Positions 26,801 to 34,478 of a stretch of 64,000 nt of DNA are shown here, one piece after another (the stretch's first letter is position 1; each line of letters begins with the position of its first letter). Below the pieces are notes generated by a model that did not search any database, was not told the DNA's origin, and saw only the letters and a program-made list of their open reading frames with translations. The position numbers and the translations under genes are program-made. The stretch comes from Opimibacter sp041746735 (GTDB taxonomy: Bacteria; Bacteroidota; Bacteroidia; Chitinophagales; Saprospiraceae): assembly GCA_041746735.1 (NCBI GenBank), contig JBGTGP010000017.1, forward strand, positions 1 through 64,000. Reading direction: 5' to 3'.

Positions 26801-27146
26801 AAATGACGGTAATGGTGTGTTTACGGCTACGGATTTGCCGCTGTATGTTCAGGCCGGACCGCTGAAGGCCATCGTGACTGACGATTTTAATGGCGATGGC
26901 TTTGTGGATTTTATGTACGGAGGCAATCATTTTCCTACAGAAGTAGAGACTGCACGATATGATGGATTGTTTCCTGGGATTTGCTTTGGCGATGGTCGGG
27001 GAGGTTTTGATTGTAAGCCGTTAGTGATGGAAGGCAAAATGATTTTCCCGGATTTGCGATCTATGGCCCGTATTGTTGTGGCCGGACAGGTGTATTACCT
27101 GATGGGGATCAATGATGGTCCGCTGAGGGCGGTGCGACTGAAGTAG
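23835..27146 (+). CDS. FG-GAP/VCBS repeat protein with ASPIC/UnbV domain (CRTAC1-like lipoprotein)
   Basis: A 1103-residue exported lipoprotein. The ATG at 23835 gives a signal peptide with the lipobox LLVGC (Cys25); an upstream frame start at 23769 and an internal ATG at 23886 are alternatives. Many FG-GAP repeats carry calcium-binding D-x-D/N-x-D-G loops (DINNDGLPDLYFTGN, DVNGDGLLDIYVCKN, DADHDGDLDVYLV, DFDGDGDSDFILGN). Near residues 540-620 is an ASPIC/UnbV domain (RTMQTTRGYFSSVEPALHFGTG ... IKVFWDHKT). Relatives are surface proteins of unknown role. A TATCTTTC -7-like element at 23823-23830 lies only four bases before this ATG. Confidence 0.88.
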   Translation: MDPLSLTAIRYYLISGGMIFLLVGCKPEPTLVEKQEEPSSRQTSIRLQSLPAETTGIHFTNQIQDDGRVNIFTWHFIYNGGGVAVGDINNDGLPDLYFTGNMVPDKLYLNKGNFQFEDITSNAGISPQIWSSGVTMADVNGDGLLDIYVCKNSPTGIPDNNRNKLYINQGKGIFLEQAAQYGLDDIGFGVQATFFDADHDGDLDVYLVNQPFDEFARLVNRPDVVAAYPQTDRFFLFENGKFIDRTTSLGLTNARYGLAVSIADFDMNGWPDLYICNDYHHADHLYMNTHGRFQEGLHVRMGHLSFYSMGVDVGDINADGWPDLFSVDMAYEDHVKSKTNMGSMDPARFWGLVEEGHHFQFMQNALQLNMGHGFFSDMAQLAGVSKTDWSFAALFADLDLDAKQDLLITNGVYRDMQNNDFNVMVKERYEGKVGPDNYREVLSSLPSTPVHNLIYRNEGDLRFEKVPAANAFDTPGFSHGMVYADLDGDGRLDVVINNMNAPASVYRNVSETEGRYLEIRLKGPGTNTHGLGLTVIVYTGDQRHVRTMQTTRGYFSSVEPALHFGTGHLDQVDSIKVFWDHKTMSVLKNVRTNKSITIDFAREKKVPIRMDQTHGVQASLATWCEFEHQETPFDDYADQVLLPYKLSQQGPFMAVGDVNGDELEDFFIGGAAGFSGVVYVQEQGGSFKASAQAALMQDKAAEDLGAVFFDVDGDGDLDLYLVSGSNEFTAGHPALHDRLYLNAGQGQFTRADRTVFPSVADNGQCVIVFDADGDGDMDVFTGGRLVGGQYVRPADSRLWINEGGRLTDQTSSRAPFLTALGMVTDVVADDIDMDGDIDLLVVGEWMTPVWLINDGTGRFTMKEIEAAGTGLWWTIEKGDFDGDGDSDFILGNLGWNNKFGGSRGTKLEVYSSDLDGNGDYDVVLATTKGGLLLPVRGRECSSQEMPFILDKFPTYKSFATASFSDIYSPDMLEGSIHKKLSTMSSIFLRNDGNGVFTATDLPLYVQAGPLKAIVTDDFNGDGFVDFMYGGNHFPTEVETARYDGLFPGICFGDGRGGFDCKPLVMEGKMIFPDLRSMARIVVAGQVYYLMGINDGPLRAVRLK

Positions 27147-27159
27147 AAGATTGATCCAC

Positions 27160-27247
27160 GTTGCAGGAGCAAACTCCTGCAACAGCCGCTCTTGCTGAAT
27201 CGCTCACCATGGGTTGGATTGCTGTTGTTGGAGTTTGCTCCAACAAC
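27160..27247. repeat. Pair of oppositely oriented perfect hairpins
   Basis: Hairpin one has arms GTTGCAGGAG (27160-27169) and CTCCTGCAAC (27174-27183) with loop CAAA. Hairpin two has arms GTTGTTGGAG (27224-27233) and CTCCAACAAC (27238-27247) with loop TTTG. The cores GGAGCAAACTCC and GGAGTTTGCTCC are exact reverse complements, so the elements are inverted copies with compensating changes in the outer stem. They could stop transcription after the FG-GAP gene, although no T-run follows. Confidence 0.75.
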
Positions 27248-27364
27248 CGGGCACAACTCCGGCATAGAGGCATGAACAACATCCTCATCAACAGAGGATA
27301 ATACATATAACGGCATTCTTTCCACCAGGGCAAAAGACATTACTTCTTCGTACACTCGCATCAT

Positions 27365-27398
27365 TTTGTCCGTTTTGTCATAAATACCCCTATCTTTG
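27365..27398 (+). promoter_or_regulatory. Promoter of the DEAD-box helicase gene
   Basis: TATCTTTG at 27391-27398 is a perfect -7 element. TTTG at 27365-27368 (22-base spacer) is the likelier -33 box; another TTTG at 27374-27377 is closer than usual. The implied leader to the GTG at 27537 is about 130 nt. Confidence 0.5.
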
Positions 27399-27404
27399 TG
27401 GTCT

Positions 27405-27536
27405 TGTATGTTAATCTCTCTCAGAGTTTAAGGGATCATTCTGGTCCAAACGCCGATGAAGGCTTAACGTAAGGCAGGTAATGTATCGCGACGCAGCAGA
27501 TAGCCTTACCACATTTTCTAATCTAATTTTTTACTT
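27405..27536 (+). promoter_or_regulatory. Structured 5' leader of the DEAD-box helicase mRNA
   Basis: The leader contains at least two stems: GGATCA/TGGTCC near 27434-27448 (one G-U pair), and GTAAGGC (27469-27475) with GCCTTAC (27503-27509), a perfect 7-bp stem around a 27-base loop. An AT-rich single-stranded tract leads to the start codon. Cold-shock RNA helicases often have long leaders that act as thermosensors or autoregulatory sites; that role here is inference. Confidence 0.4.
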
Positions 27537-28808
27537 GTGTCTTTTAACAACCTAAAGCTCGTTGAGCCATTGCTCAGAGCATTGAAACACGAAGGGTACA
27601 CCACCCCTACACCTATTCAACAACAAGCCATCCCCATCATCCTCGAAGGAAGAGATATCAAAGGATGTGCTCAAACCGGAACCGGAAAAACGGCCGCATT
27701 TGCAATCCCGTTACTCCAGATGATCAGCGAACAGAAAACTGCTTCCAACGGAACCCATTCAAGCCCCATTCAAGCCCTGATTCTGACCCCTACACGTGAA
27801 CTCGCTATCCAGATCGATGAGAGCTTCAAAGCCTACGGACGACATGTGGGACTCAAATCCCTCGTTGTATTTGGCGGTGTCAGCCAGGTCAGCCAGGTCA
27901 GCAACCTCAGAAGAGGCGTGGACATTCTGATCGCGACCCCCGGCCGATTACTCGACCTGATGAATCAGGGACATGTATCCCTACGGGATATCCGCTATTT
28001 CGTCCTCGATGAGGCAGATCGCATGCTGGACATGGGATTTGTACATGATGTCAAACGCATCATTGCCAAAATACCGGTCAAACGGCAGACCTTGTTTTTC
28101 TCGGCGACGATGCCACCAGAAATCACCATGCTGGCCAAATCCATCCTGACCAATCCGGTAACGATCGAAGTGACCCCGGTTTCTTCGACAGCGGATACGA
28201 TCGAGCAGGTCGTCTACATGACTGAAAAGCAGTTCAAGCCCTCCTTGTTGAAACACCTCCTGGAAAGCGATGTGATCAACACAGCACTGGTCTTTACCCG
28301 GACAAAACATGGCGCCGATAAGGTGGCCAAGTTTCTGACCAAATCCGGCATCAAGACAGAAGCTATCCATGGCAATAAATCACAGGGTGCGCGTCAGAGT
28401 GCGCTGGCCAATTTCAAAAAGCAGCACACACGTGTCCTGGTCGCCACGGATATTGCAGCCAGAGGTATCGACATAGATGCCTTGTCGCATGTGATCAATT
28501 TCGATCTGCCGGACGTTCCCGAAACGTATGTACACCGGATCGGACGTACCGGTCGGGCCGGTGCTGCCGGAAGCGCTATTTCCTTCTGTGATATTGAAGA
28601 GAAAATCAATCTCAAGGATATCCAGAAACTCATCGGCAAGACACTGCCGGTCGAGGAGGATCATCCGTTTCCGATGGCGTCGTATCACAAGTATGACATA
28701 CAGACCCAACCGAAACCAGCCGGTGGTGCAGGAGGAGGCAGACCTCCCTTGCGCAATACCAACCGCGGTGGAAGGGGATTCCGTCCCGCACCGGCCAGAT
28801 CCCGGTAA
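27537..28808 (+). CDS. DEAD-box ATP-dependent RNA helicase, RhlE-like
   Basis: A 423-residue helicase with all motifs: Q motif GYTTPTPIQQQ, I AQTGTGKT, Ia PTRELA, Ib TPGR, II DEAD (VLDEADRMLDMGF), III SAT, IV VFTRTKHGAD, V TDIAARGID and VI HRIGRTGRAG. The C-terminal tail after about residue 385 is Gly/Arg-rich (GGAGGGRPP...RGGRGF), as in RhlE proteins for RNA binding. The start codon is GTG. It probably acts in ribosome assembly or RNA turnover, especially in the cold. A clear terminator follows. Confidence 0.93.
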   Translation: MSFNNLKLVEPLLRALKHEGYTTPTPIQQQAIPIILEGRDIKGCAQTGTGKTAAFAIPLLQMISEQKTASNGTHSSPIQALILTPTRELAIQIDESFKAYGRHVGLKSLVVFGGVSQVSQVSNLRRGVDILIATPGRLLDLMNQGHVSLRDIRYFVLDEADRMLDMGFVHDVKRIIAKIPVKRQTLFFSATMPPEITMLAKSILTNPVTIEVTPVSSTADTIEQVVYMTEKQFKPSLLKHLLESDVINTALVFTRTKHGADKVAKFLTKSGIKTEAIHGNKSQGARQSALANFKKQHTRVLVATDIAARGIDIDALSHVINFDLPDVPETYVHRIGRTGRAGAAGSAISFCDIEEKINLKDIQKLIGKTLPVEEDHPFPMASYHKYDIQTQPKPAGGAGGGRPPLRNTNRGGRGFRPAPARSR

Positions 28809-28837
28809 GAGGAATGATATTGCAAAGTGAAAATCAG

Positions 28838-28864
28838 GGAGGCCGTTTGAGCCTCCTTTTTTTT
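28838..28864 (+). terminator. Rho-independent terminator of the DEAD-box helicase
   Basis: GGAGGC (28838-28843) pairs with GCCTCC (28851-28856) over a seven-base loop, followed by eight T residues. It lies 30 nt after the helicase stop codon. Confidence 0.88.
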
Positions 28865-28981
28865 ACTCTTTGATCATCCCTCAAGGGTGTCATTTATAAC
28901 ATATCCATGCTTACAGCTCAGTAGCCTGGCTCGTGAGCTTCCGCTGGAAGGAGTAGGATCTGACTTTGTCAGAGGATTTTT

Positions 28982-29006
28982 GTTCTTTTTTTCCGCAAAA
29001 AAGAAC
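28982..29006. repeat. A/T-rich perfect hairpin
   Basis: GTTCTTTTTT (28982-28991) and AAAAAAGAAC (28997-29006) pair around TCCGC. The flanking sequence (CCAAAAAGCTCGTGACGCC) gives short phantom frames. A protein-like reading across it (FFFSAKKNQKARDAKN) looks like the spurious translations of such hairpins in other Bacteroidota genomes; that comparison is from memory. Confidence 0.55.
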
Positions 29007-29248
29007 CAAAAAGCTCGTGACGCCAAAAACTCACTTTGGTGTCTGTGCGAATGTTTGGCTTTCTGGTTTGCTGTCACGCTTGTATGTGTTTCAATTTTCT
29101 GTTTCTATCATTTGATTTCTACCTGAAGAGTCTTGTTGTGCCATGAAACATTTCACCGGGGTGCTCGAACAATTTGGCGTCACAGGGTCTTCCACTCATC
29201 GAAGGATTTTTTTAATTGCGCGTTGGTGCGGGTCAGGATGTGTATAGG

Positions 29249-29305
29249 ACGCCCCGGCGTTCACGTGTATAGCCAGGCGAAGAGGTTGACGCAGGGGTTG
29301 GGGGC
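29249..29305 (+). repeat. 57-bp direct repeat, copy 1
   Basis: This segment matches 29627-29683 at 56 of 57 positions (one T/A difference at 29299). It starts ACGCCCCGGCGTTCACGTG and ends in a G-run. The two copies flank a block of palindromes and a CTCAACCC-like tract. No terminal inverted repeat or frame suggests a transposon. Confidence 0.85.
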
Positions 29306-29331
29306 TGATGTCTCTTGAAAGGGATCTTGTG

Positions 29332-29417
29332 CAACCCTTTCAGGGTTGGAGAGTGGGGGTGTGCCGTATACCCCGGGTGCGACCCGGGGTTATAGGCGTG
29401 TAAGCCCTTCAGGCTTA
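29332..29417. repeat. Cluster of three short palindromes (REP-like)
   Basis: Three hairpins lie within 86 bp. The first is CAACCCT/AGGGTTG (29332-29348, loop TTC). The second is ACCCCGGGT/ACCCGGGGT (29370-29390, loop GCG). The third is TAAGCC/GGCTTA (29401-29417, loop CTTCA). All stems are perfect. Dense clusters of dissimilar palindromes resemble the REP/BIME class of bacterial intergenic repeats. No REP-associated tyrosine transposase gene is in the window. Confidence 0.7.
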
Positions 29418-29626
29418 TGTGAGATCATGCTAACTTCGCAAAAGAAGAATTTTCCTATTCCGCGGGCCAGCTCAATCTTGGAATCACAGAAAAATCCAAG
29501 CTCGTTGAGTTGAGCCGAAACAAACGGAGTCGAGGTATACTTTCAATAAACACTACACTCTAAACACTAAACTCTTGAGCTTATCAACCCCTCAACCCCT
29601 CAACCTCTCAACTTCTCAACGCCTAA

Positions 29627-29683
29627 ACGCCCCGGCGTTCACGTGTATAGCCAGGCGAAGAGGTTGACGCAGGGGTAGGGGGC
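29627..29683 (+). repeat. 57-bp direct repeat, copy 2
   Basis: Second copy of the element at 29249-29305, in the same orientation, 378 bp away and differing at one position. Confidence 0.85.
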
Positions 29684-29811
29684 AGAAGAAGAAAGAAACA
29701 GGACTTTCTCGGTGTTCGGGCAATTGAGAGCGACAGGATCTTATCTTAATCGATTGGGTTCCCCTTTCAAATAAACACTCACCACTCACTACTCACCACT
29801 CACTACTCACT

Positions 29812-29938
29812 ACTCACCACGGTTGCTGAGCTGTAGTACGAGGATGTGTCAAGCGGGTCGAAGCACACCACTCACTACTCACGACTCACCACGGTTGCTG
29901 AGCTGTAGCACGAGGATATGTCAAGCAGGTCGAAGCAC
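29812..29938 (+). repeat. Two 55-bp tandem units ending GGTCGAAGCAC
   Basis: Units at 29812-29866 and 29884-29938 differ at three positions, with a 72-bp period that includes CACTCACTACT-like filler. Each unit runs from ACTCACCACGGTTGCTGAG to AGGTCGAAGCAC or its G variant. The GTCGAAGCAC end resembles the GCTTCGAC words at the left edge of the window, so it is part of a dispersed family. Confidence 0.75.
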
Positions 29939-30027
29939 CCCATTCACCATTCACCACTCACCACAAACCTCCAGATATAAGATTTATATTGGATGCCGTA
30001 AGGACCATCATCTGAAACACACCTATC

Positions 30028-31113
30028 ATGAAACACCGCACCTGCATTGTACTGCTCCTGATCACCCTTGGATCGGGCATGACCTTTGGACAATCCTTAC
30101 AGCCGGGATTCGACAAAGCCGAGTATCTTGAAATGTTGCGCATCCTCGCGCGTGTTACGGCTGACTCTTCGTACTACAATAAATTTGAGTCACCGGTCCG
30201 GTATACCCTTCAGTATGAATCACCGATTTTGGGATTAGATCATCTGTGGCAGCTCTGGACCAATGATCATACAGCGGTGATTGCCGTGCGGGGGACGACA
30301 AAAAACAGTGTGAGCTGGCTGGCCAATTTTTATGCGGCCATGGTACCGGCCAAAGGCGTGGTCCAGTTGGATGCGGAGAGGGCTTTTTCTTATGACCTCA
30401 CTGACCATCCTCAAGCTGCGGTGCATGTGGGATGGCTTACGGCTACGGGGTTTATGTACGAGGATATCAGACCCTGGGTGGATACATTGGTGACCCAAGG
30501 GATCCAAAATATTATCGTGCTTGGACATAGCCAGGGAGGTGGGATTGCTTATCTGCTGACAGCTCATCTGTATTCGTTGCAGCGACAGGGCAGGCTTTCC
30601 GGTGATATCCGGCTCAAGACTTATTGCAGTGCGGCACCCAAGCCCGGCAATCTATATTTTGCGTATGCGTATGAAGCCATGACGCAAGGCGGGTGGGCGT
30701 ACAATGTCGTCAATACTGCAGACTGGGTACCGGAGACACCCTTGTCAATCCAGACGCTGGAGGATTTTAATACCACCAATCCCTTCCTGCACGCCCGAAC
30801 GATCATCCGGCAGCAAAAATTTCCTAAGGATATCGCCATGAGGTATGTGTATGGGCGGCTGCATAAGCCGCTGATCAAAGCCAGAAAACGATACCAACAT
30901 TATCTCGGTACCGTAGCCTCCAAGTCGGTCGGCCGCGCGCTGCCGGGATATGCGCATCCCGGGTATTTCGACAGCAATCATTATGTGCGGACTGGCAATA
31001 CGATAGTGCTGGTGCCGGATCAGGCGTATTTTGAATTGTATCCGGAAGATCCGAATGACATATTCAGGCATCATCTGATCGCGCCGTATATGTTTATGGC
31101 GGAAAAGCTGTAA
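30028..31113 (+). CDS. Secreted class 3 lipase-like alpha/beta-hydrolase
   Basis: A 361-residue exported hydrolase. A signal peptide ends near residue 22 (GMTFGQ). AVIAVRGTTKNSVSWLANF resembles the lipase_3 oxyanion strand, and the nucleophile lies in GHSQGG near residue 168. Later YNVVNTADWVPETP contains the catalytic Asp region, as in fungal-type class 3 lipases. The N-terminal LQYESPILGLDHLWQLWTNDHT and the C-terminal tail are lineage-specific. A substrate (triacylglycerol or phospholipid) is not indicated. It converges with the T9SS protein gene, seven bases away. Confidence 0.85.
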   Translation: MKHRTCIVLLLITLGSGMTFGQSLQPGFDKAEYLEMLRILARVTADSSYYNKFESPVRYTLQYESPILGLDHLWQLWTNDHTAVIAVRGTTKNSVSWLANFYAAMVPAKGVVQLDAERAFSYDLTDHPQAAVHVGWLTATGFMYEDIRPWVDTLVTQGIQNIIVLGHSQGGGIAYLLTAHLYSLQRQGRLSGDIRLKTYCSAAPKPGNLYFAYAYEAMTQGGWAYNVVNTADWVPETPLSIQTLEDFNTTNPFLHARTIIRQQKFPKDIAMRYVYGRLHKPLIKARKRYQHYLGTVASKSVGRALPGYAHPGYFDSNHYVRTGNTIVLVPDQAYFELYPEDPNDIFRHHLIAPYMFMAEKL

Positions 31114-31120
31114 GAGATGG

Positions 31121-32854
31121 CTATCGACTTTTGATCGCCTTGCCGGTGATGGTCCTGCCATCGCTGAGCCGGGCCTGATAAAAATACATACCGGGGGCCC
31201 ATGAAGTAGTTGTGATGGAAGCCTGGTCGTGCAGATCGTATGCAGACCAAATGGGTGTGCCGGTCATCGTATACCAATCGAGCTGCAGTATATGGGCAGG
31301 ACCGGTCAGTGCGATATAGAGGACATCATCAAAAGGGGAGGGAAAGACCCTGAGCGGGATTGCGTGTTCCTGGCCGGCAACGGAGGTGGTTGTATTCCGG
31401 ATCACGATCATGCGGCACATCGAGTCCTGGCCGTGTGCATTGGCGACGACGAGGCAGATCTTGTACTTGCCGGGTGTCTCATAGCGGTGGCTGCCCGGAT
31501 GCTGCAGGGTCGAGGATTGATGATCACCAAAATCCCAGGAATGGGTATCGGGGTCAAAGTAGGATAGATTGCGAAAACGGATGGTATACGCATCCAGGCT
31601 ATCGGTCTCATACCGGAAGTCTGCAACCGGGCCATTGCGGATACTGAGTGTATCGCAGGGGCTGTCGTATACTGGGCCGAGACGGTAATGTGGCATATTG
31701 ATCGCACCTATATCCAAGTAAACCGGAAATTCTATGGCATGTTGTACAAATCCGCACGCGGTTCCTTGACGATCCGGGTGATGGATGACATGGAGAGAAC
31801 GTACCCCATTATTGGAGAACATATAGATCCTGCCATCCGGGGCAAGCGCCATCTGGTAGAAGGTCGTATGAAAGGGATTGAGGTAGCCATCGTACTCGCC
31901 GACCAGTGTTCGGGAGGCGAGGATGTCAGGCGCGTGCAGGTCGTACTGAAACAGGGAGATGATATTGGAGACATAGAGAAAGCGCGTATCGTGGGAGAAG
32001 GCCACCCCTCCACCTGTATGGAGCGGATCAGTGAGAGGTCCGGATACCAGAGGTGGTGACAGGGTACCGGTGCACCTGTCGAACTCAAAGAGATGGAGAC
32101 CGGTGAAGTAATTGAATCGGGCATACCACTTGCCGTCCGGAGAAAAGGCGGCCTGGCTGTCCCAGTCCCATTGGATCATGGGCAGATCCGTCGCCTGCGT
32201 GTCGGTGACTGTAAGGCCTGACGGGCTCAGCAGGAGGGAATAAAAGTGCTGTGTGGAGGACTCTGCCAGCAGAATCCACCAGTCCCGGCCGTTGGCATGC
32301 CGGGTAGCGGTCAGCGGTGGTCCAGATACCATATGTAGCAGCGCCTTGTTTTTTTCCAATACAATCCCGTGCGGATTTTCAGGTGTAAACCCGATCACAG
32401 TATAAAGTACAGAATATATTCGGTAATCTTCACTGCGCATAATATGAAACAGAATAGCTTTCGATGTATCTTCTGGCCAGGGAAGGAGTAATTGATTTTG
32501 AGTGCCCAAATATCCGTACTCACAATATTGGTCCCAGATATAACCATAGTTGATACTGTCCCCATTGGCTATGGTTTGGTGGTCCGAGCCGATCACAGTA
32601 CACCCATTCGAATATATCAGAAGATGTCCAGACGACATAGACAGGACAGTTGGCTCCGTGGCGGGAAAAATGATATCGAAGCGTTCCGGTTCCACTGTAT
32701 TGTCGTTAAAATCCATATGAACTCCTCCAAAATTTAAACTGATGCCTCCGGAAGGATAACCCAGTATCCAGTTGTAGTCGTATTTCTGTGCACCCTGTGC
32801 GCAAAGCAGGGAGCCCATGACATAGAAAACGATGTAGAGGAAGGTGGTTTTCAT
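31121..32854 (-). CDS. PKD-domain surface protein with type IX secretion C-terminal domain
   Basis: A 577-residue secreted protein with a signal peptide ending LLCAQ. The middle (about 50-400) is propeller-like, with FSPDGKWYARF, FSHDTRFLYVSN and LAPDGRIYMFSNN. A PKD domain is at about 430-490 (PVADFRYETD ... HSWDFGDHQSSTLQHPGSHRYETPGKYKICLVV). The last 75 residues are a type A T9SS sorting domain (RVFPSPFDDVLYIAL ... WAPGMYFYQARLSDGRTITGKAIK). It is therefore exported through the periplasm and T9SS to the cell surface. Function unknown. Confidence 0.88.
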   Translation of the reverse strand: MKTTFLYIVFYVMGSLLCAQGAQKYDYNWILGYPSGGISLNFGGVHMDFNDNTVEPERFDIIFPATEPTVLSMSSGHLLIYSNGCTVIGSDHQTIANGDSINYGYIWDQYCEYGYLGTQNQLLLPWPEDTSKAILFHIMRSEDYRIYSVLYTVIGFTPENPHGIVLEKNKALLHMVSGPPLTATRHANGRDWWILLAESSTQHFYSLLLSPSGLTVTDTQATDLPMIQWDWDSQAAFSPDGKWYARFNYFTGLHLFEFDRCTGTLSPPLVSGPLTDPLHTGGGVAFSHDTRFLYVSNIISLFQYDLHAPDILASRTLVGEYDGYLNPFHTTFYQMALAPDGRIYMFSNNGVRSLHVIHHPDRQGTACGFVQHAIEFPVYLDIGAINMPHYRLGPVYDSPCDTLSIRNGPVADFRYETDSLDAYTIRFRNLSYFDPDTHSWDFGDHQSSTLQHPGSHRYETPGKYKICLVVANAHGQDSMCRMIVIRNTTTSVAGQEHAIPLRVFPSPFDDVLYIALTGPAHILQLDWYTMTGTPIWSAYDLHDQASITTTSWAPGMYFYQARLSDGRTITGKAIKSR

Positions 32855-32993
32855 TGGATAATCGGGATTAGGCCGGAAGCTATTATTTCTCCTTTAGCGC
32901 GATTTAATTGTATCTAAAGGTAAAGGATTTCCCATCTCCCGATCCCGGTTCTATTTGTCAATTATTTTACATTTATGCATCTAAAGAAATACG

Positions 32994-34385
32994 ATGAAGA
33001 AATCGGTACTGTGGTCATTACTGGTCCTGAGCCTTTCCACATGGCTCCCGGCGCAACTCACCATCCGGATCACCTCCATTCCTTCCGGCACACCTCCGGG
33101 TGCTGACATCTATGTCGCGGGCAATTTCAATAGCTGGAATCCCGGTCATGCGGCCTATCAGATGCAGGATCAGCAGGACGGGACCTATAGTATCACTTTT
33201 CAACCCAATCCGGGTCAACTCCAATACAAATTTACCCGCGGCAGTTGGGACACTGTAGAAGGAAATGCCGCCGGAGGATTTATCCCCAATCGCACCTATA
33301 CGTATACGGGAGGAGAAGCCACCATCGAGGTCACCATCGCCGGATGGGAAGGAGGATCGGGAGGTCATACCGCCGCAGATAATGTATACATCCTGGATGA
33401 AACCTTTTACATCCCTCAGCTCAATCGCTATCGCAGAGTCTGGATCTATCTGCCCCCGGACTACGATACGACAGCCAAGCGCTATCCAGTCGTGTACATG
33501 CAGGATGGTCAGAACCTGTTTGATGCCTATTACAGTTTCGCCGGCGAATGGAAGGTCGACGAGTCTATGAACGACCTGTTTGACCATGGAGATTACGGGG
33601 CTATCATAGTGGGTATCGACAATGGCGGCGCGCAGCGTATCCACGAGTACTCACCCTGGGTCAATTCCCAGTACGGCGGTGGAGATGGTGAGGCGTATGC
33701 CGCGTTTGTCGCCGAAACCCTCAAGCCGTATGTCGATCAGCATTACAGGACCCTGCCAGAACGTGAATACACCGCGATCGCCGGCAGCTCACTGGGTGCT
33801 AATATCGCCTTGTACATCAGCCTGGAGTATCAACACCTGTTTAGCAAAGCCGGGCTTTTTTCGCCTGCATTTTGGTTTTCTGACTCAGCCTATCTCCATG
33901 TGCAGACTCAAGGGATCTCGGAGAATCTCCGGTTTTATTTTGTGGCCGGGCAGCATGAAAGCAGCACCATGATCCCGAATATGATGCTGATGTATGAGAC
34001 CCTGTCTACAGCCGGACAGGAAGAAAGTGAAATGTATTTTATCAGCCACACAGACGGCGCTCACAGCGAGTGGTATTGGGCACGGGAGTACCCGTCCGTT
34101 TACGAATGGCTCTTCGATGAAATTGTGCTGTCTTATCCCACACCTCCGAATACAACCACAACCCTGAGCCCCTATCCCAATCCTGTGACCACCTGGCTGA
34201 CTGTGCCCGATGACCTGGTAGGATTCCACTATACGATATACACCCTGGAGGGGAGTAGTATCCAAAGCGGCCAACTCCGGGAAGCTAAAGTTGATACCTC
34301 AGGTCTACAGAGCGGTATCTATATTTTGTCCATCATCGATCTGTCTGGTCAGTCCAGGTATGCCGCCCGGTTTGTCAGGCATTAA
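32994..34385 (+). CDS. Secreted esterase with N-terminal carbohydrate-binding domain and T9SS tail
   Basis: A 463-residue exported enzyme in three parts. After the signal peptide (ending LPAQ) is a CBM20/CBM48-like starch-binding fold (about 22-115; YVAGNFNSWNPG ... YKFTRGSWDTVEGNAAG). Next is an esterase D/enterochelin esterase-like alpha/beta-hydrolase (about 130-375; VWIYLPPDYDTT, VVYMQDGQNLFD, nucleophile in GSSLGA near residue 265, and a late His in TDGAHSEWYW). The end is a T9SS domain (LSPYPNPVTTWLTV ... LQSGIYILSI). It likely removes acyl groups from polysaccharides outside the cell; the exact substrate is unknown. Confidence 0.88.
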   Translation: MKKSVLWSLLVLSLSTWLPAQLTIRITSIPSGTPPGADIYVAGNFNSWNPGHAAYQMQDQQDGTYSITFQPNPGQLQYKFTRGSWDTVEGNAAGGFIPNRTYTYTGGEATIEVTIAGWEGGSGGHTAADNVYILDETFYIPQLNRYRRVWIYLPPDYDTTAKRYPVVYMQDGQNLFDAYYSFAGEWKVDESMNDLFDHGDYGAIIVGIDNGGAQRIHEYSPWVNSQYGGGDGEAYAAFVAETLKPYVDQHYRTLPEREYTAIAGSSLGANIALYISLEYQHLFSKAGLFSPAFWFSDSAYLHVQTQGISENLRFYFVAGQHESSTMIPNMMLMYETLSTAGQEESEMYFISHTDGAHSEWYWAREYPSVYEWLFDEIVLSYPTPPNTTTTLSPYPNPVTTWLTVPDDLVGFHYTIYTLEGSSIQSGQLREAKVDTSGLQSGIYILSIIDLSGQSRYAARFVRH

Positions 34386-34478
34386 GGGAGGCATACACTG
34401 CTAAATGCCAATCCTTGAAAGTTCGGATAACATTCCTGATCTTGCGCGCTGACCATTTCAACCGACAAAGCATTTTAC

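Larger units (their letters stand above)
28865..30027. other. Gene-free, repeat-rich intergenic region
   Basis: No frame in this 1.16 kb shows protein-like composition, a signal peptide or a family motif. It is built of hairpins, a 57-bp direct repeat, C/A-rich simple tracts (CTCAACCC-like near 29586-29620; CACTCACTACT-like near 29776-29820) and a 55-bp tandem unit. GC content and texture change abruptly along it, suggesting accumulation of small repeats. The promoter of the lipase gene at 30028 must lie at the right end, but no good TAnnTTTG was found. Confidence 0.7.

Noticed and set aside
27405..27536. Known riboswitch in the helicase leader
   Set aside because: No conserved riboswitch core was recognised; only simple stems are visible.
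28887..29126. 79-codon open frame with FFFSAKKNQKARDAKN
   Set aside because: It spans a hairpin repeat and a low-complexity tract; such frames recur as artefacts of intergenic repeats.
29249..29683. Insertion sequence bounded by the 57-bp direct repeats
   Set aside because: The 321 bp between the copies contains no transposase-like frame, and the repeats are direct, not inverted.
29823..30131. 102-codon open frame with duplicated STR(M/I)CQAGRSTP
   Set aside because: It is a translation of the 55-bp tandem repeat running into the lipase gene, not a gene.
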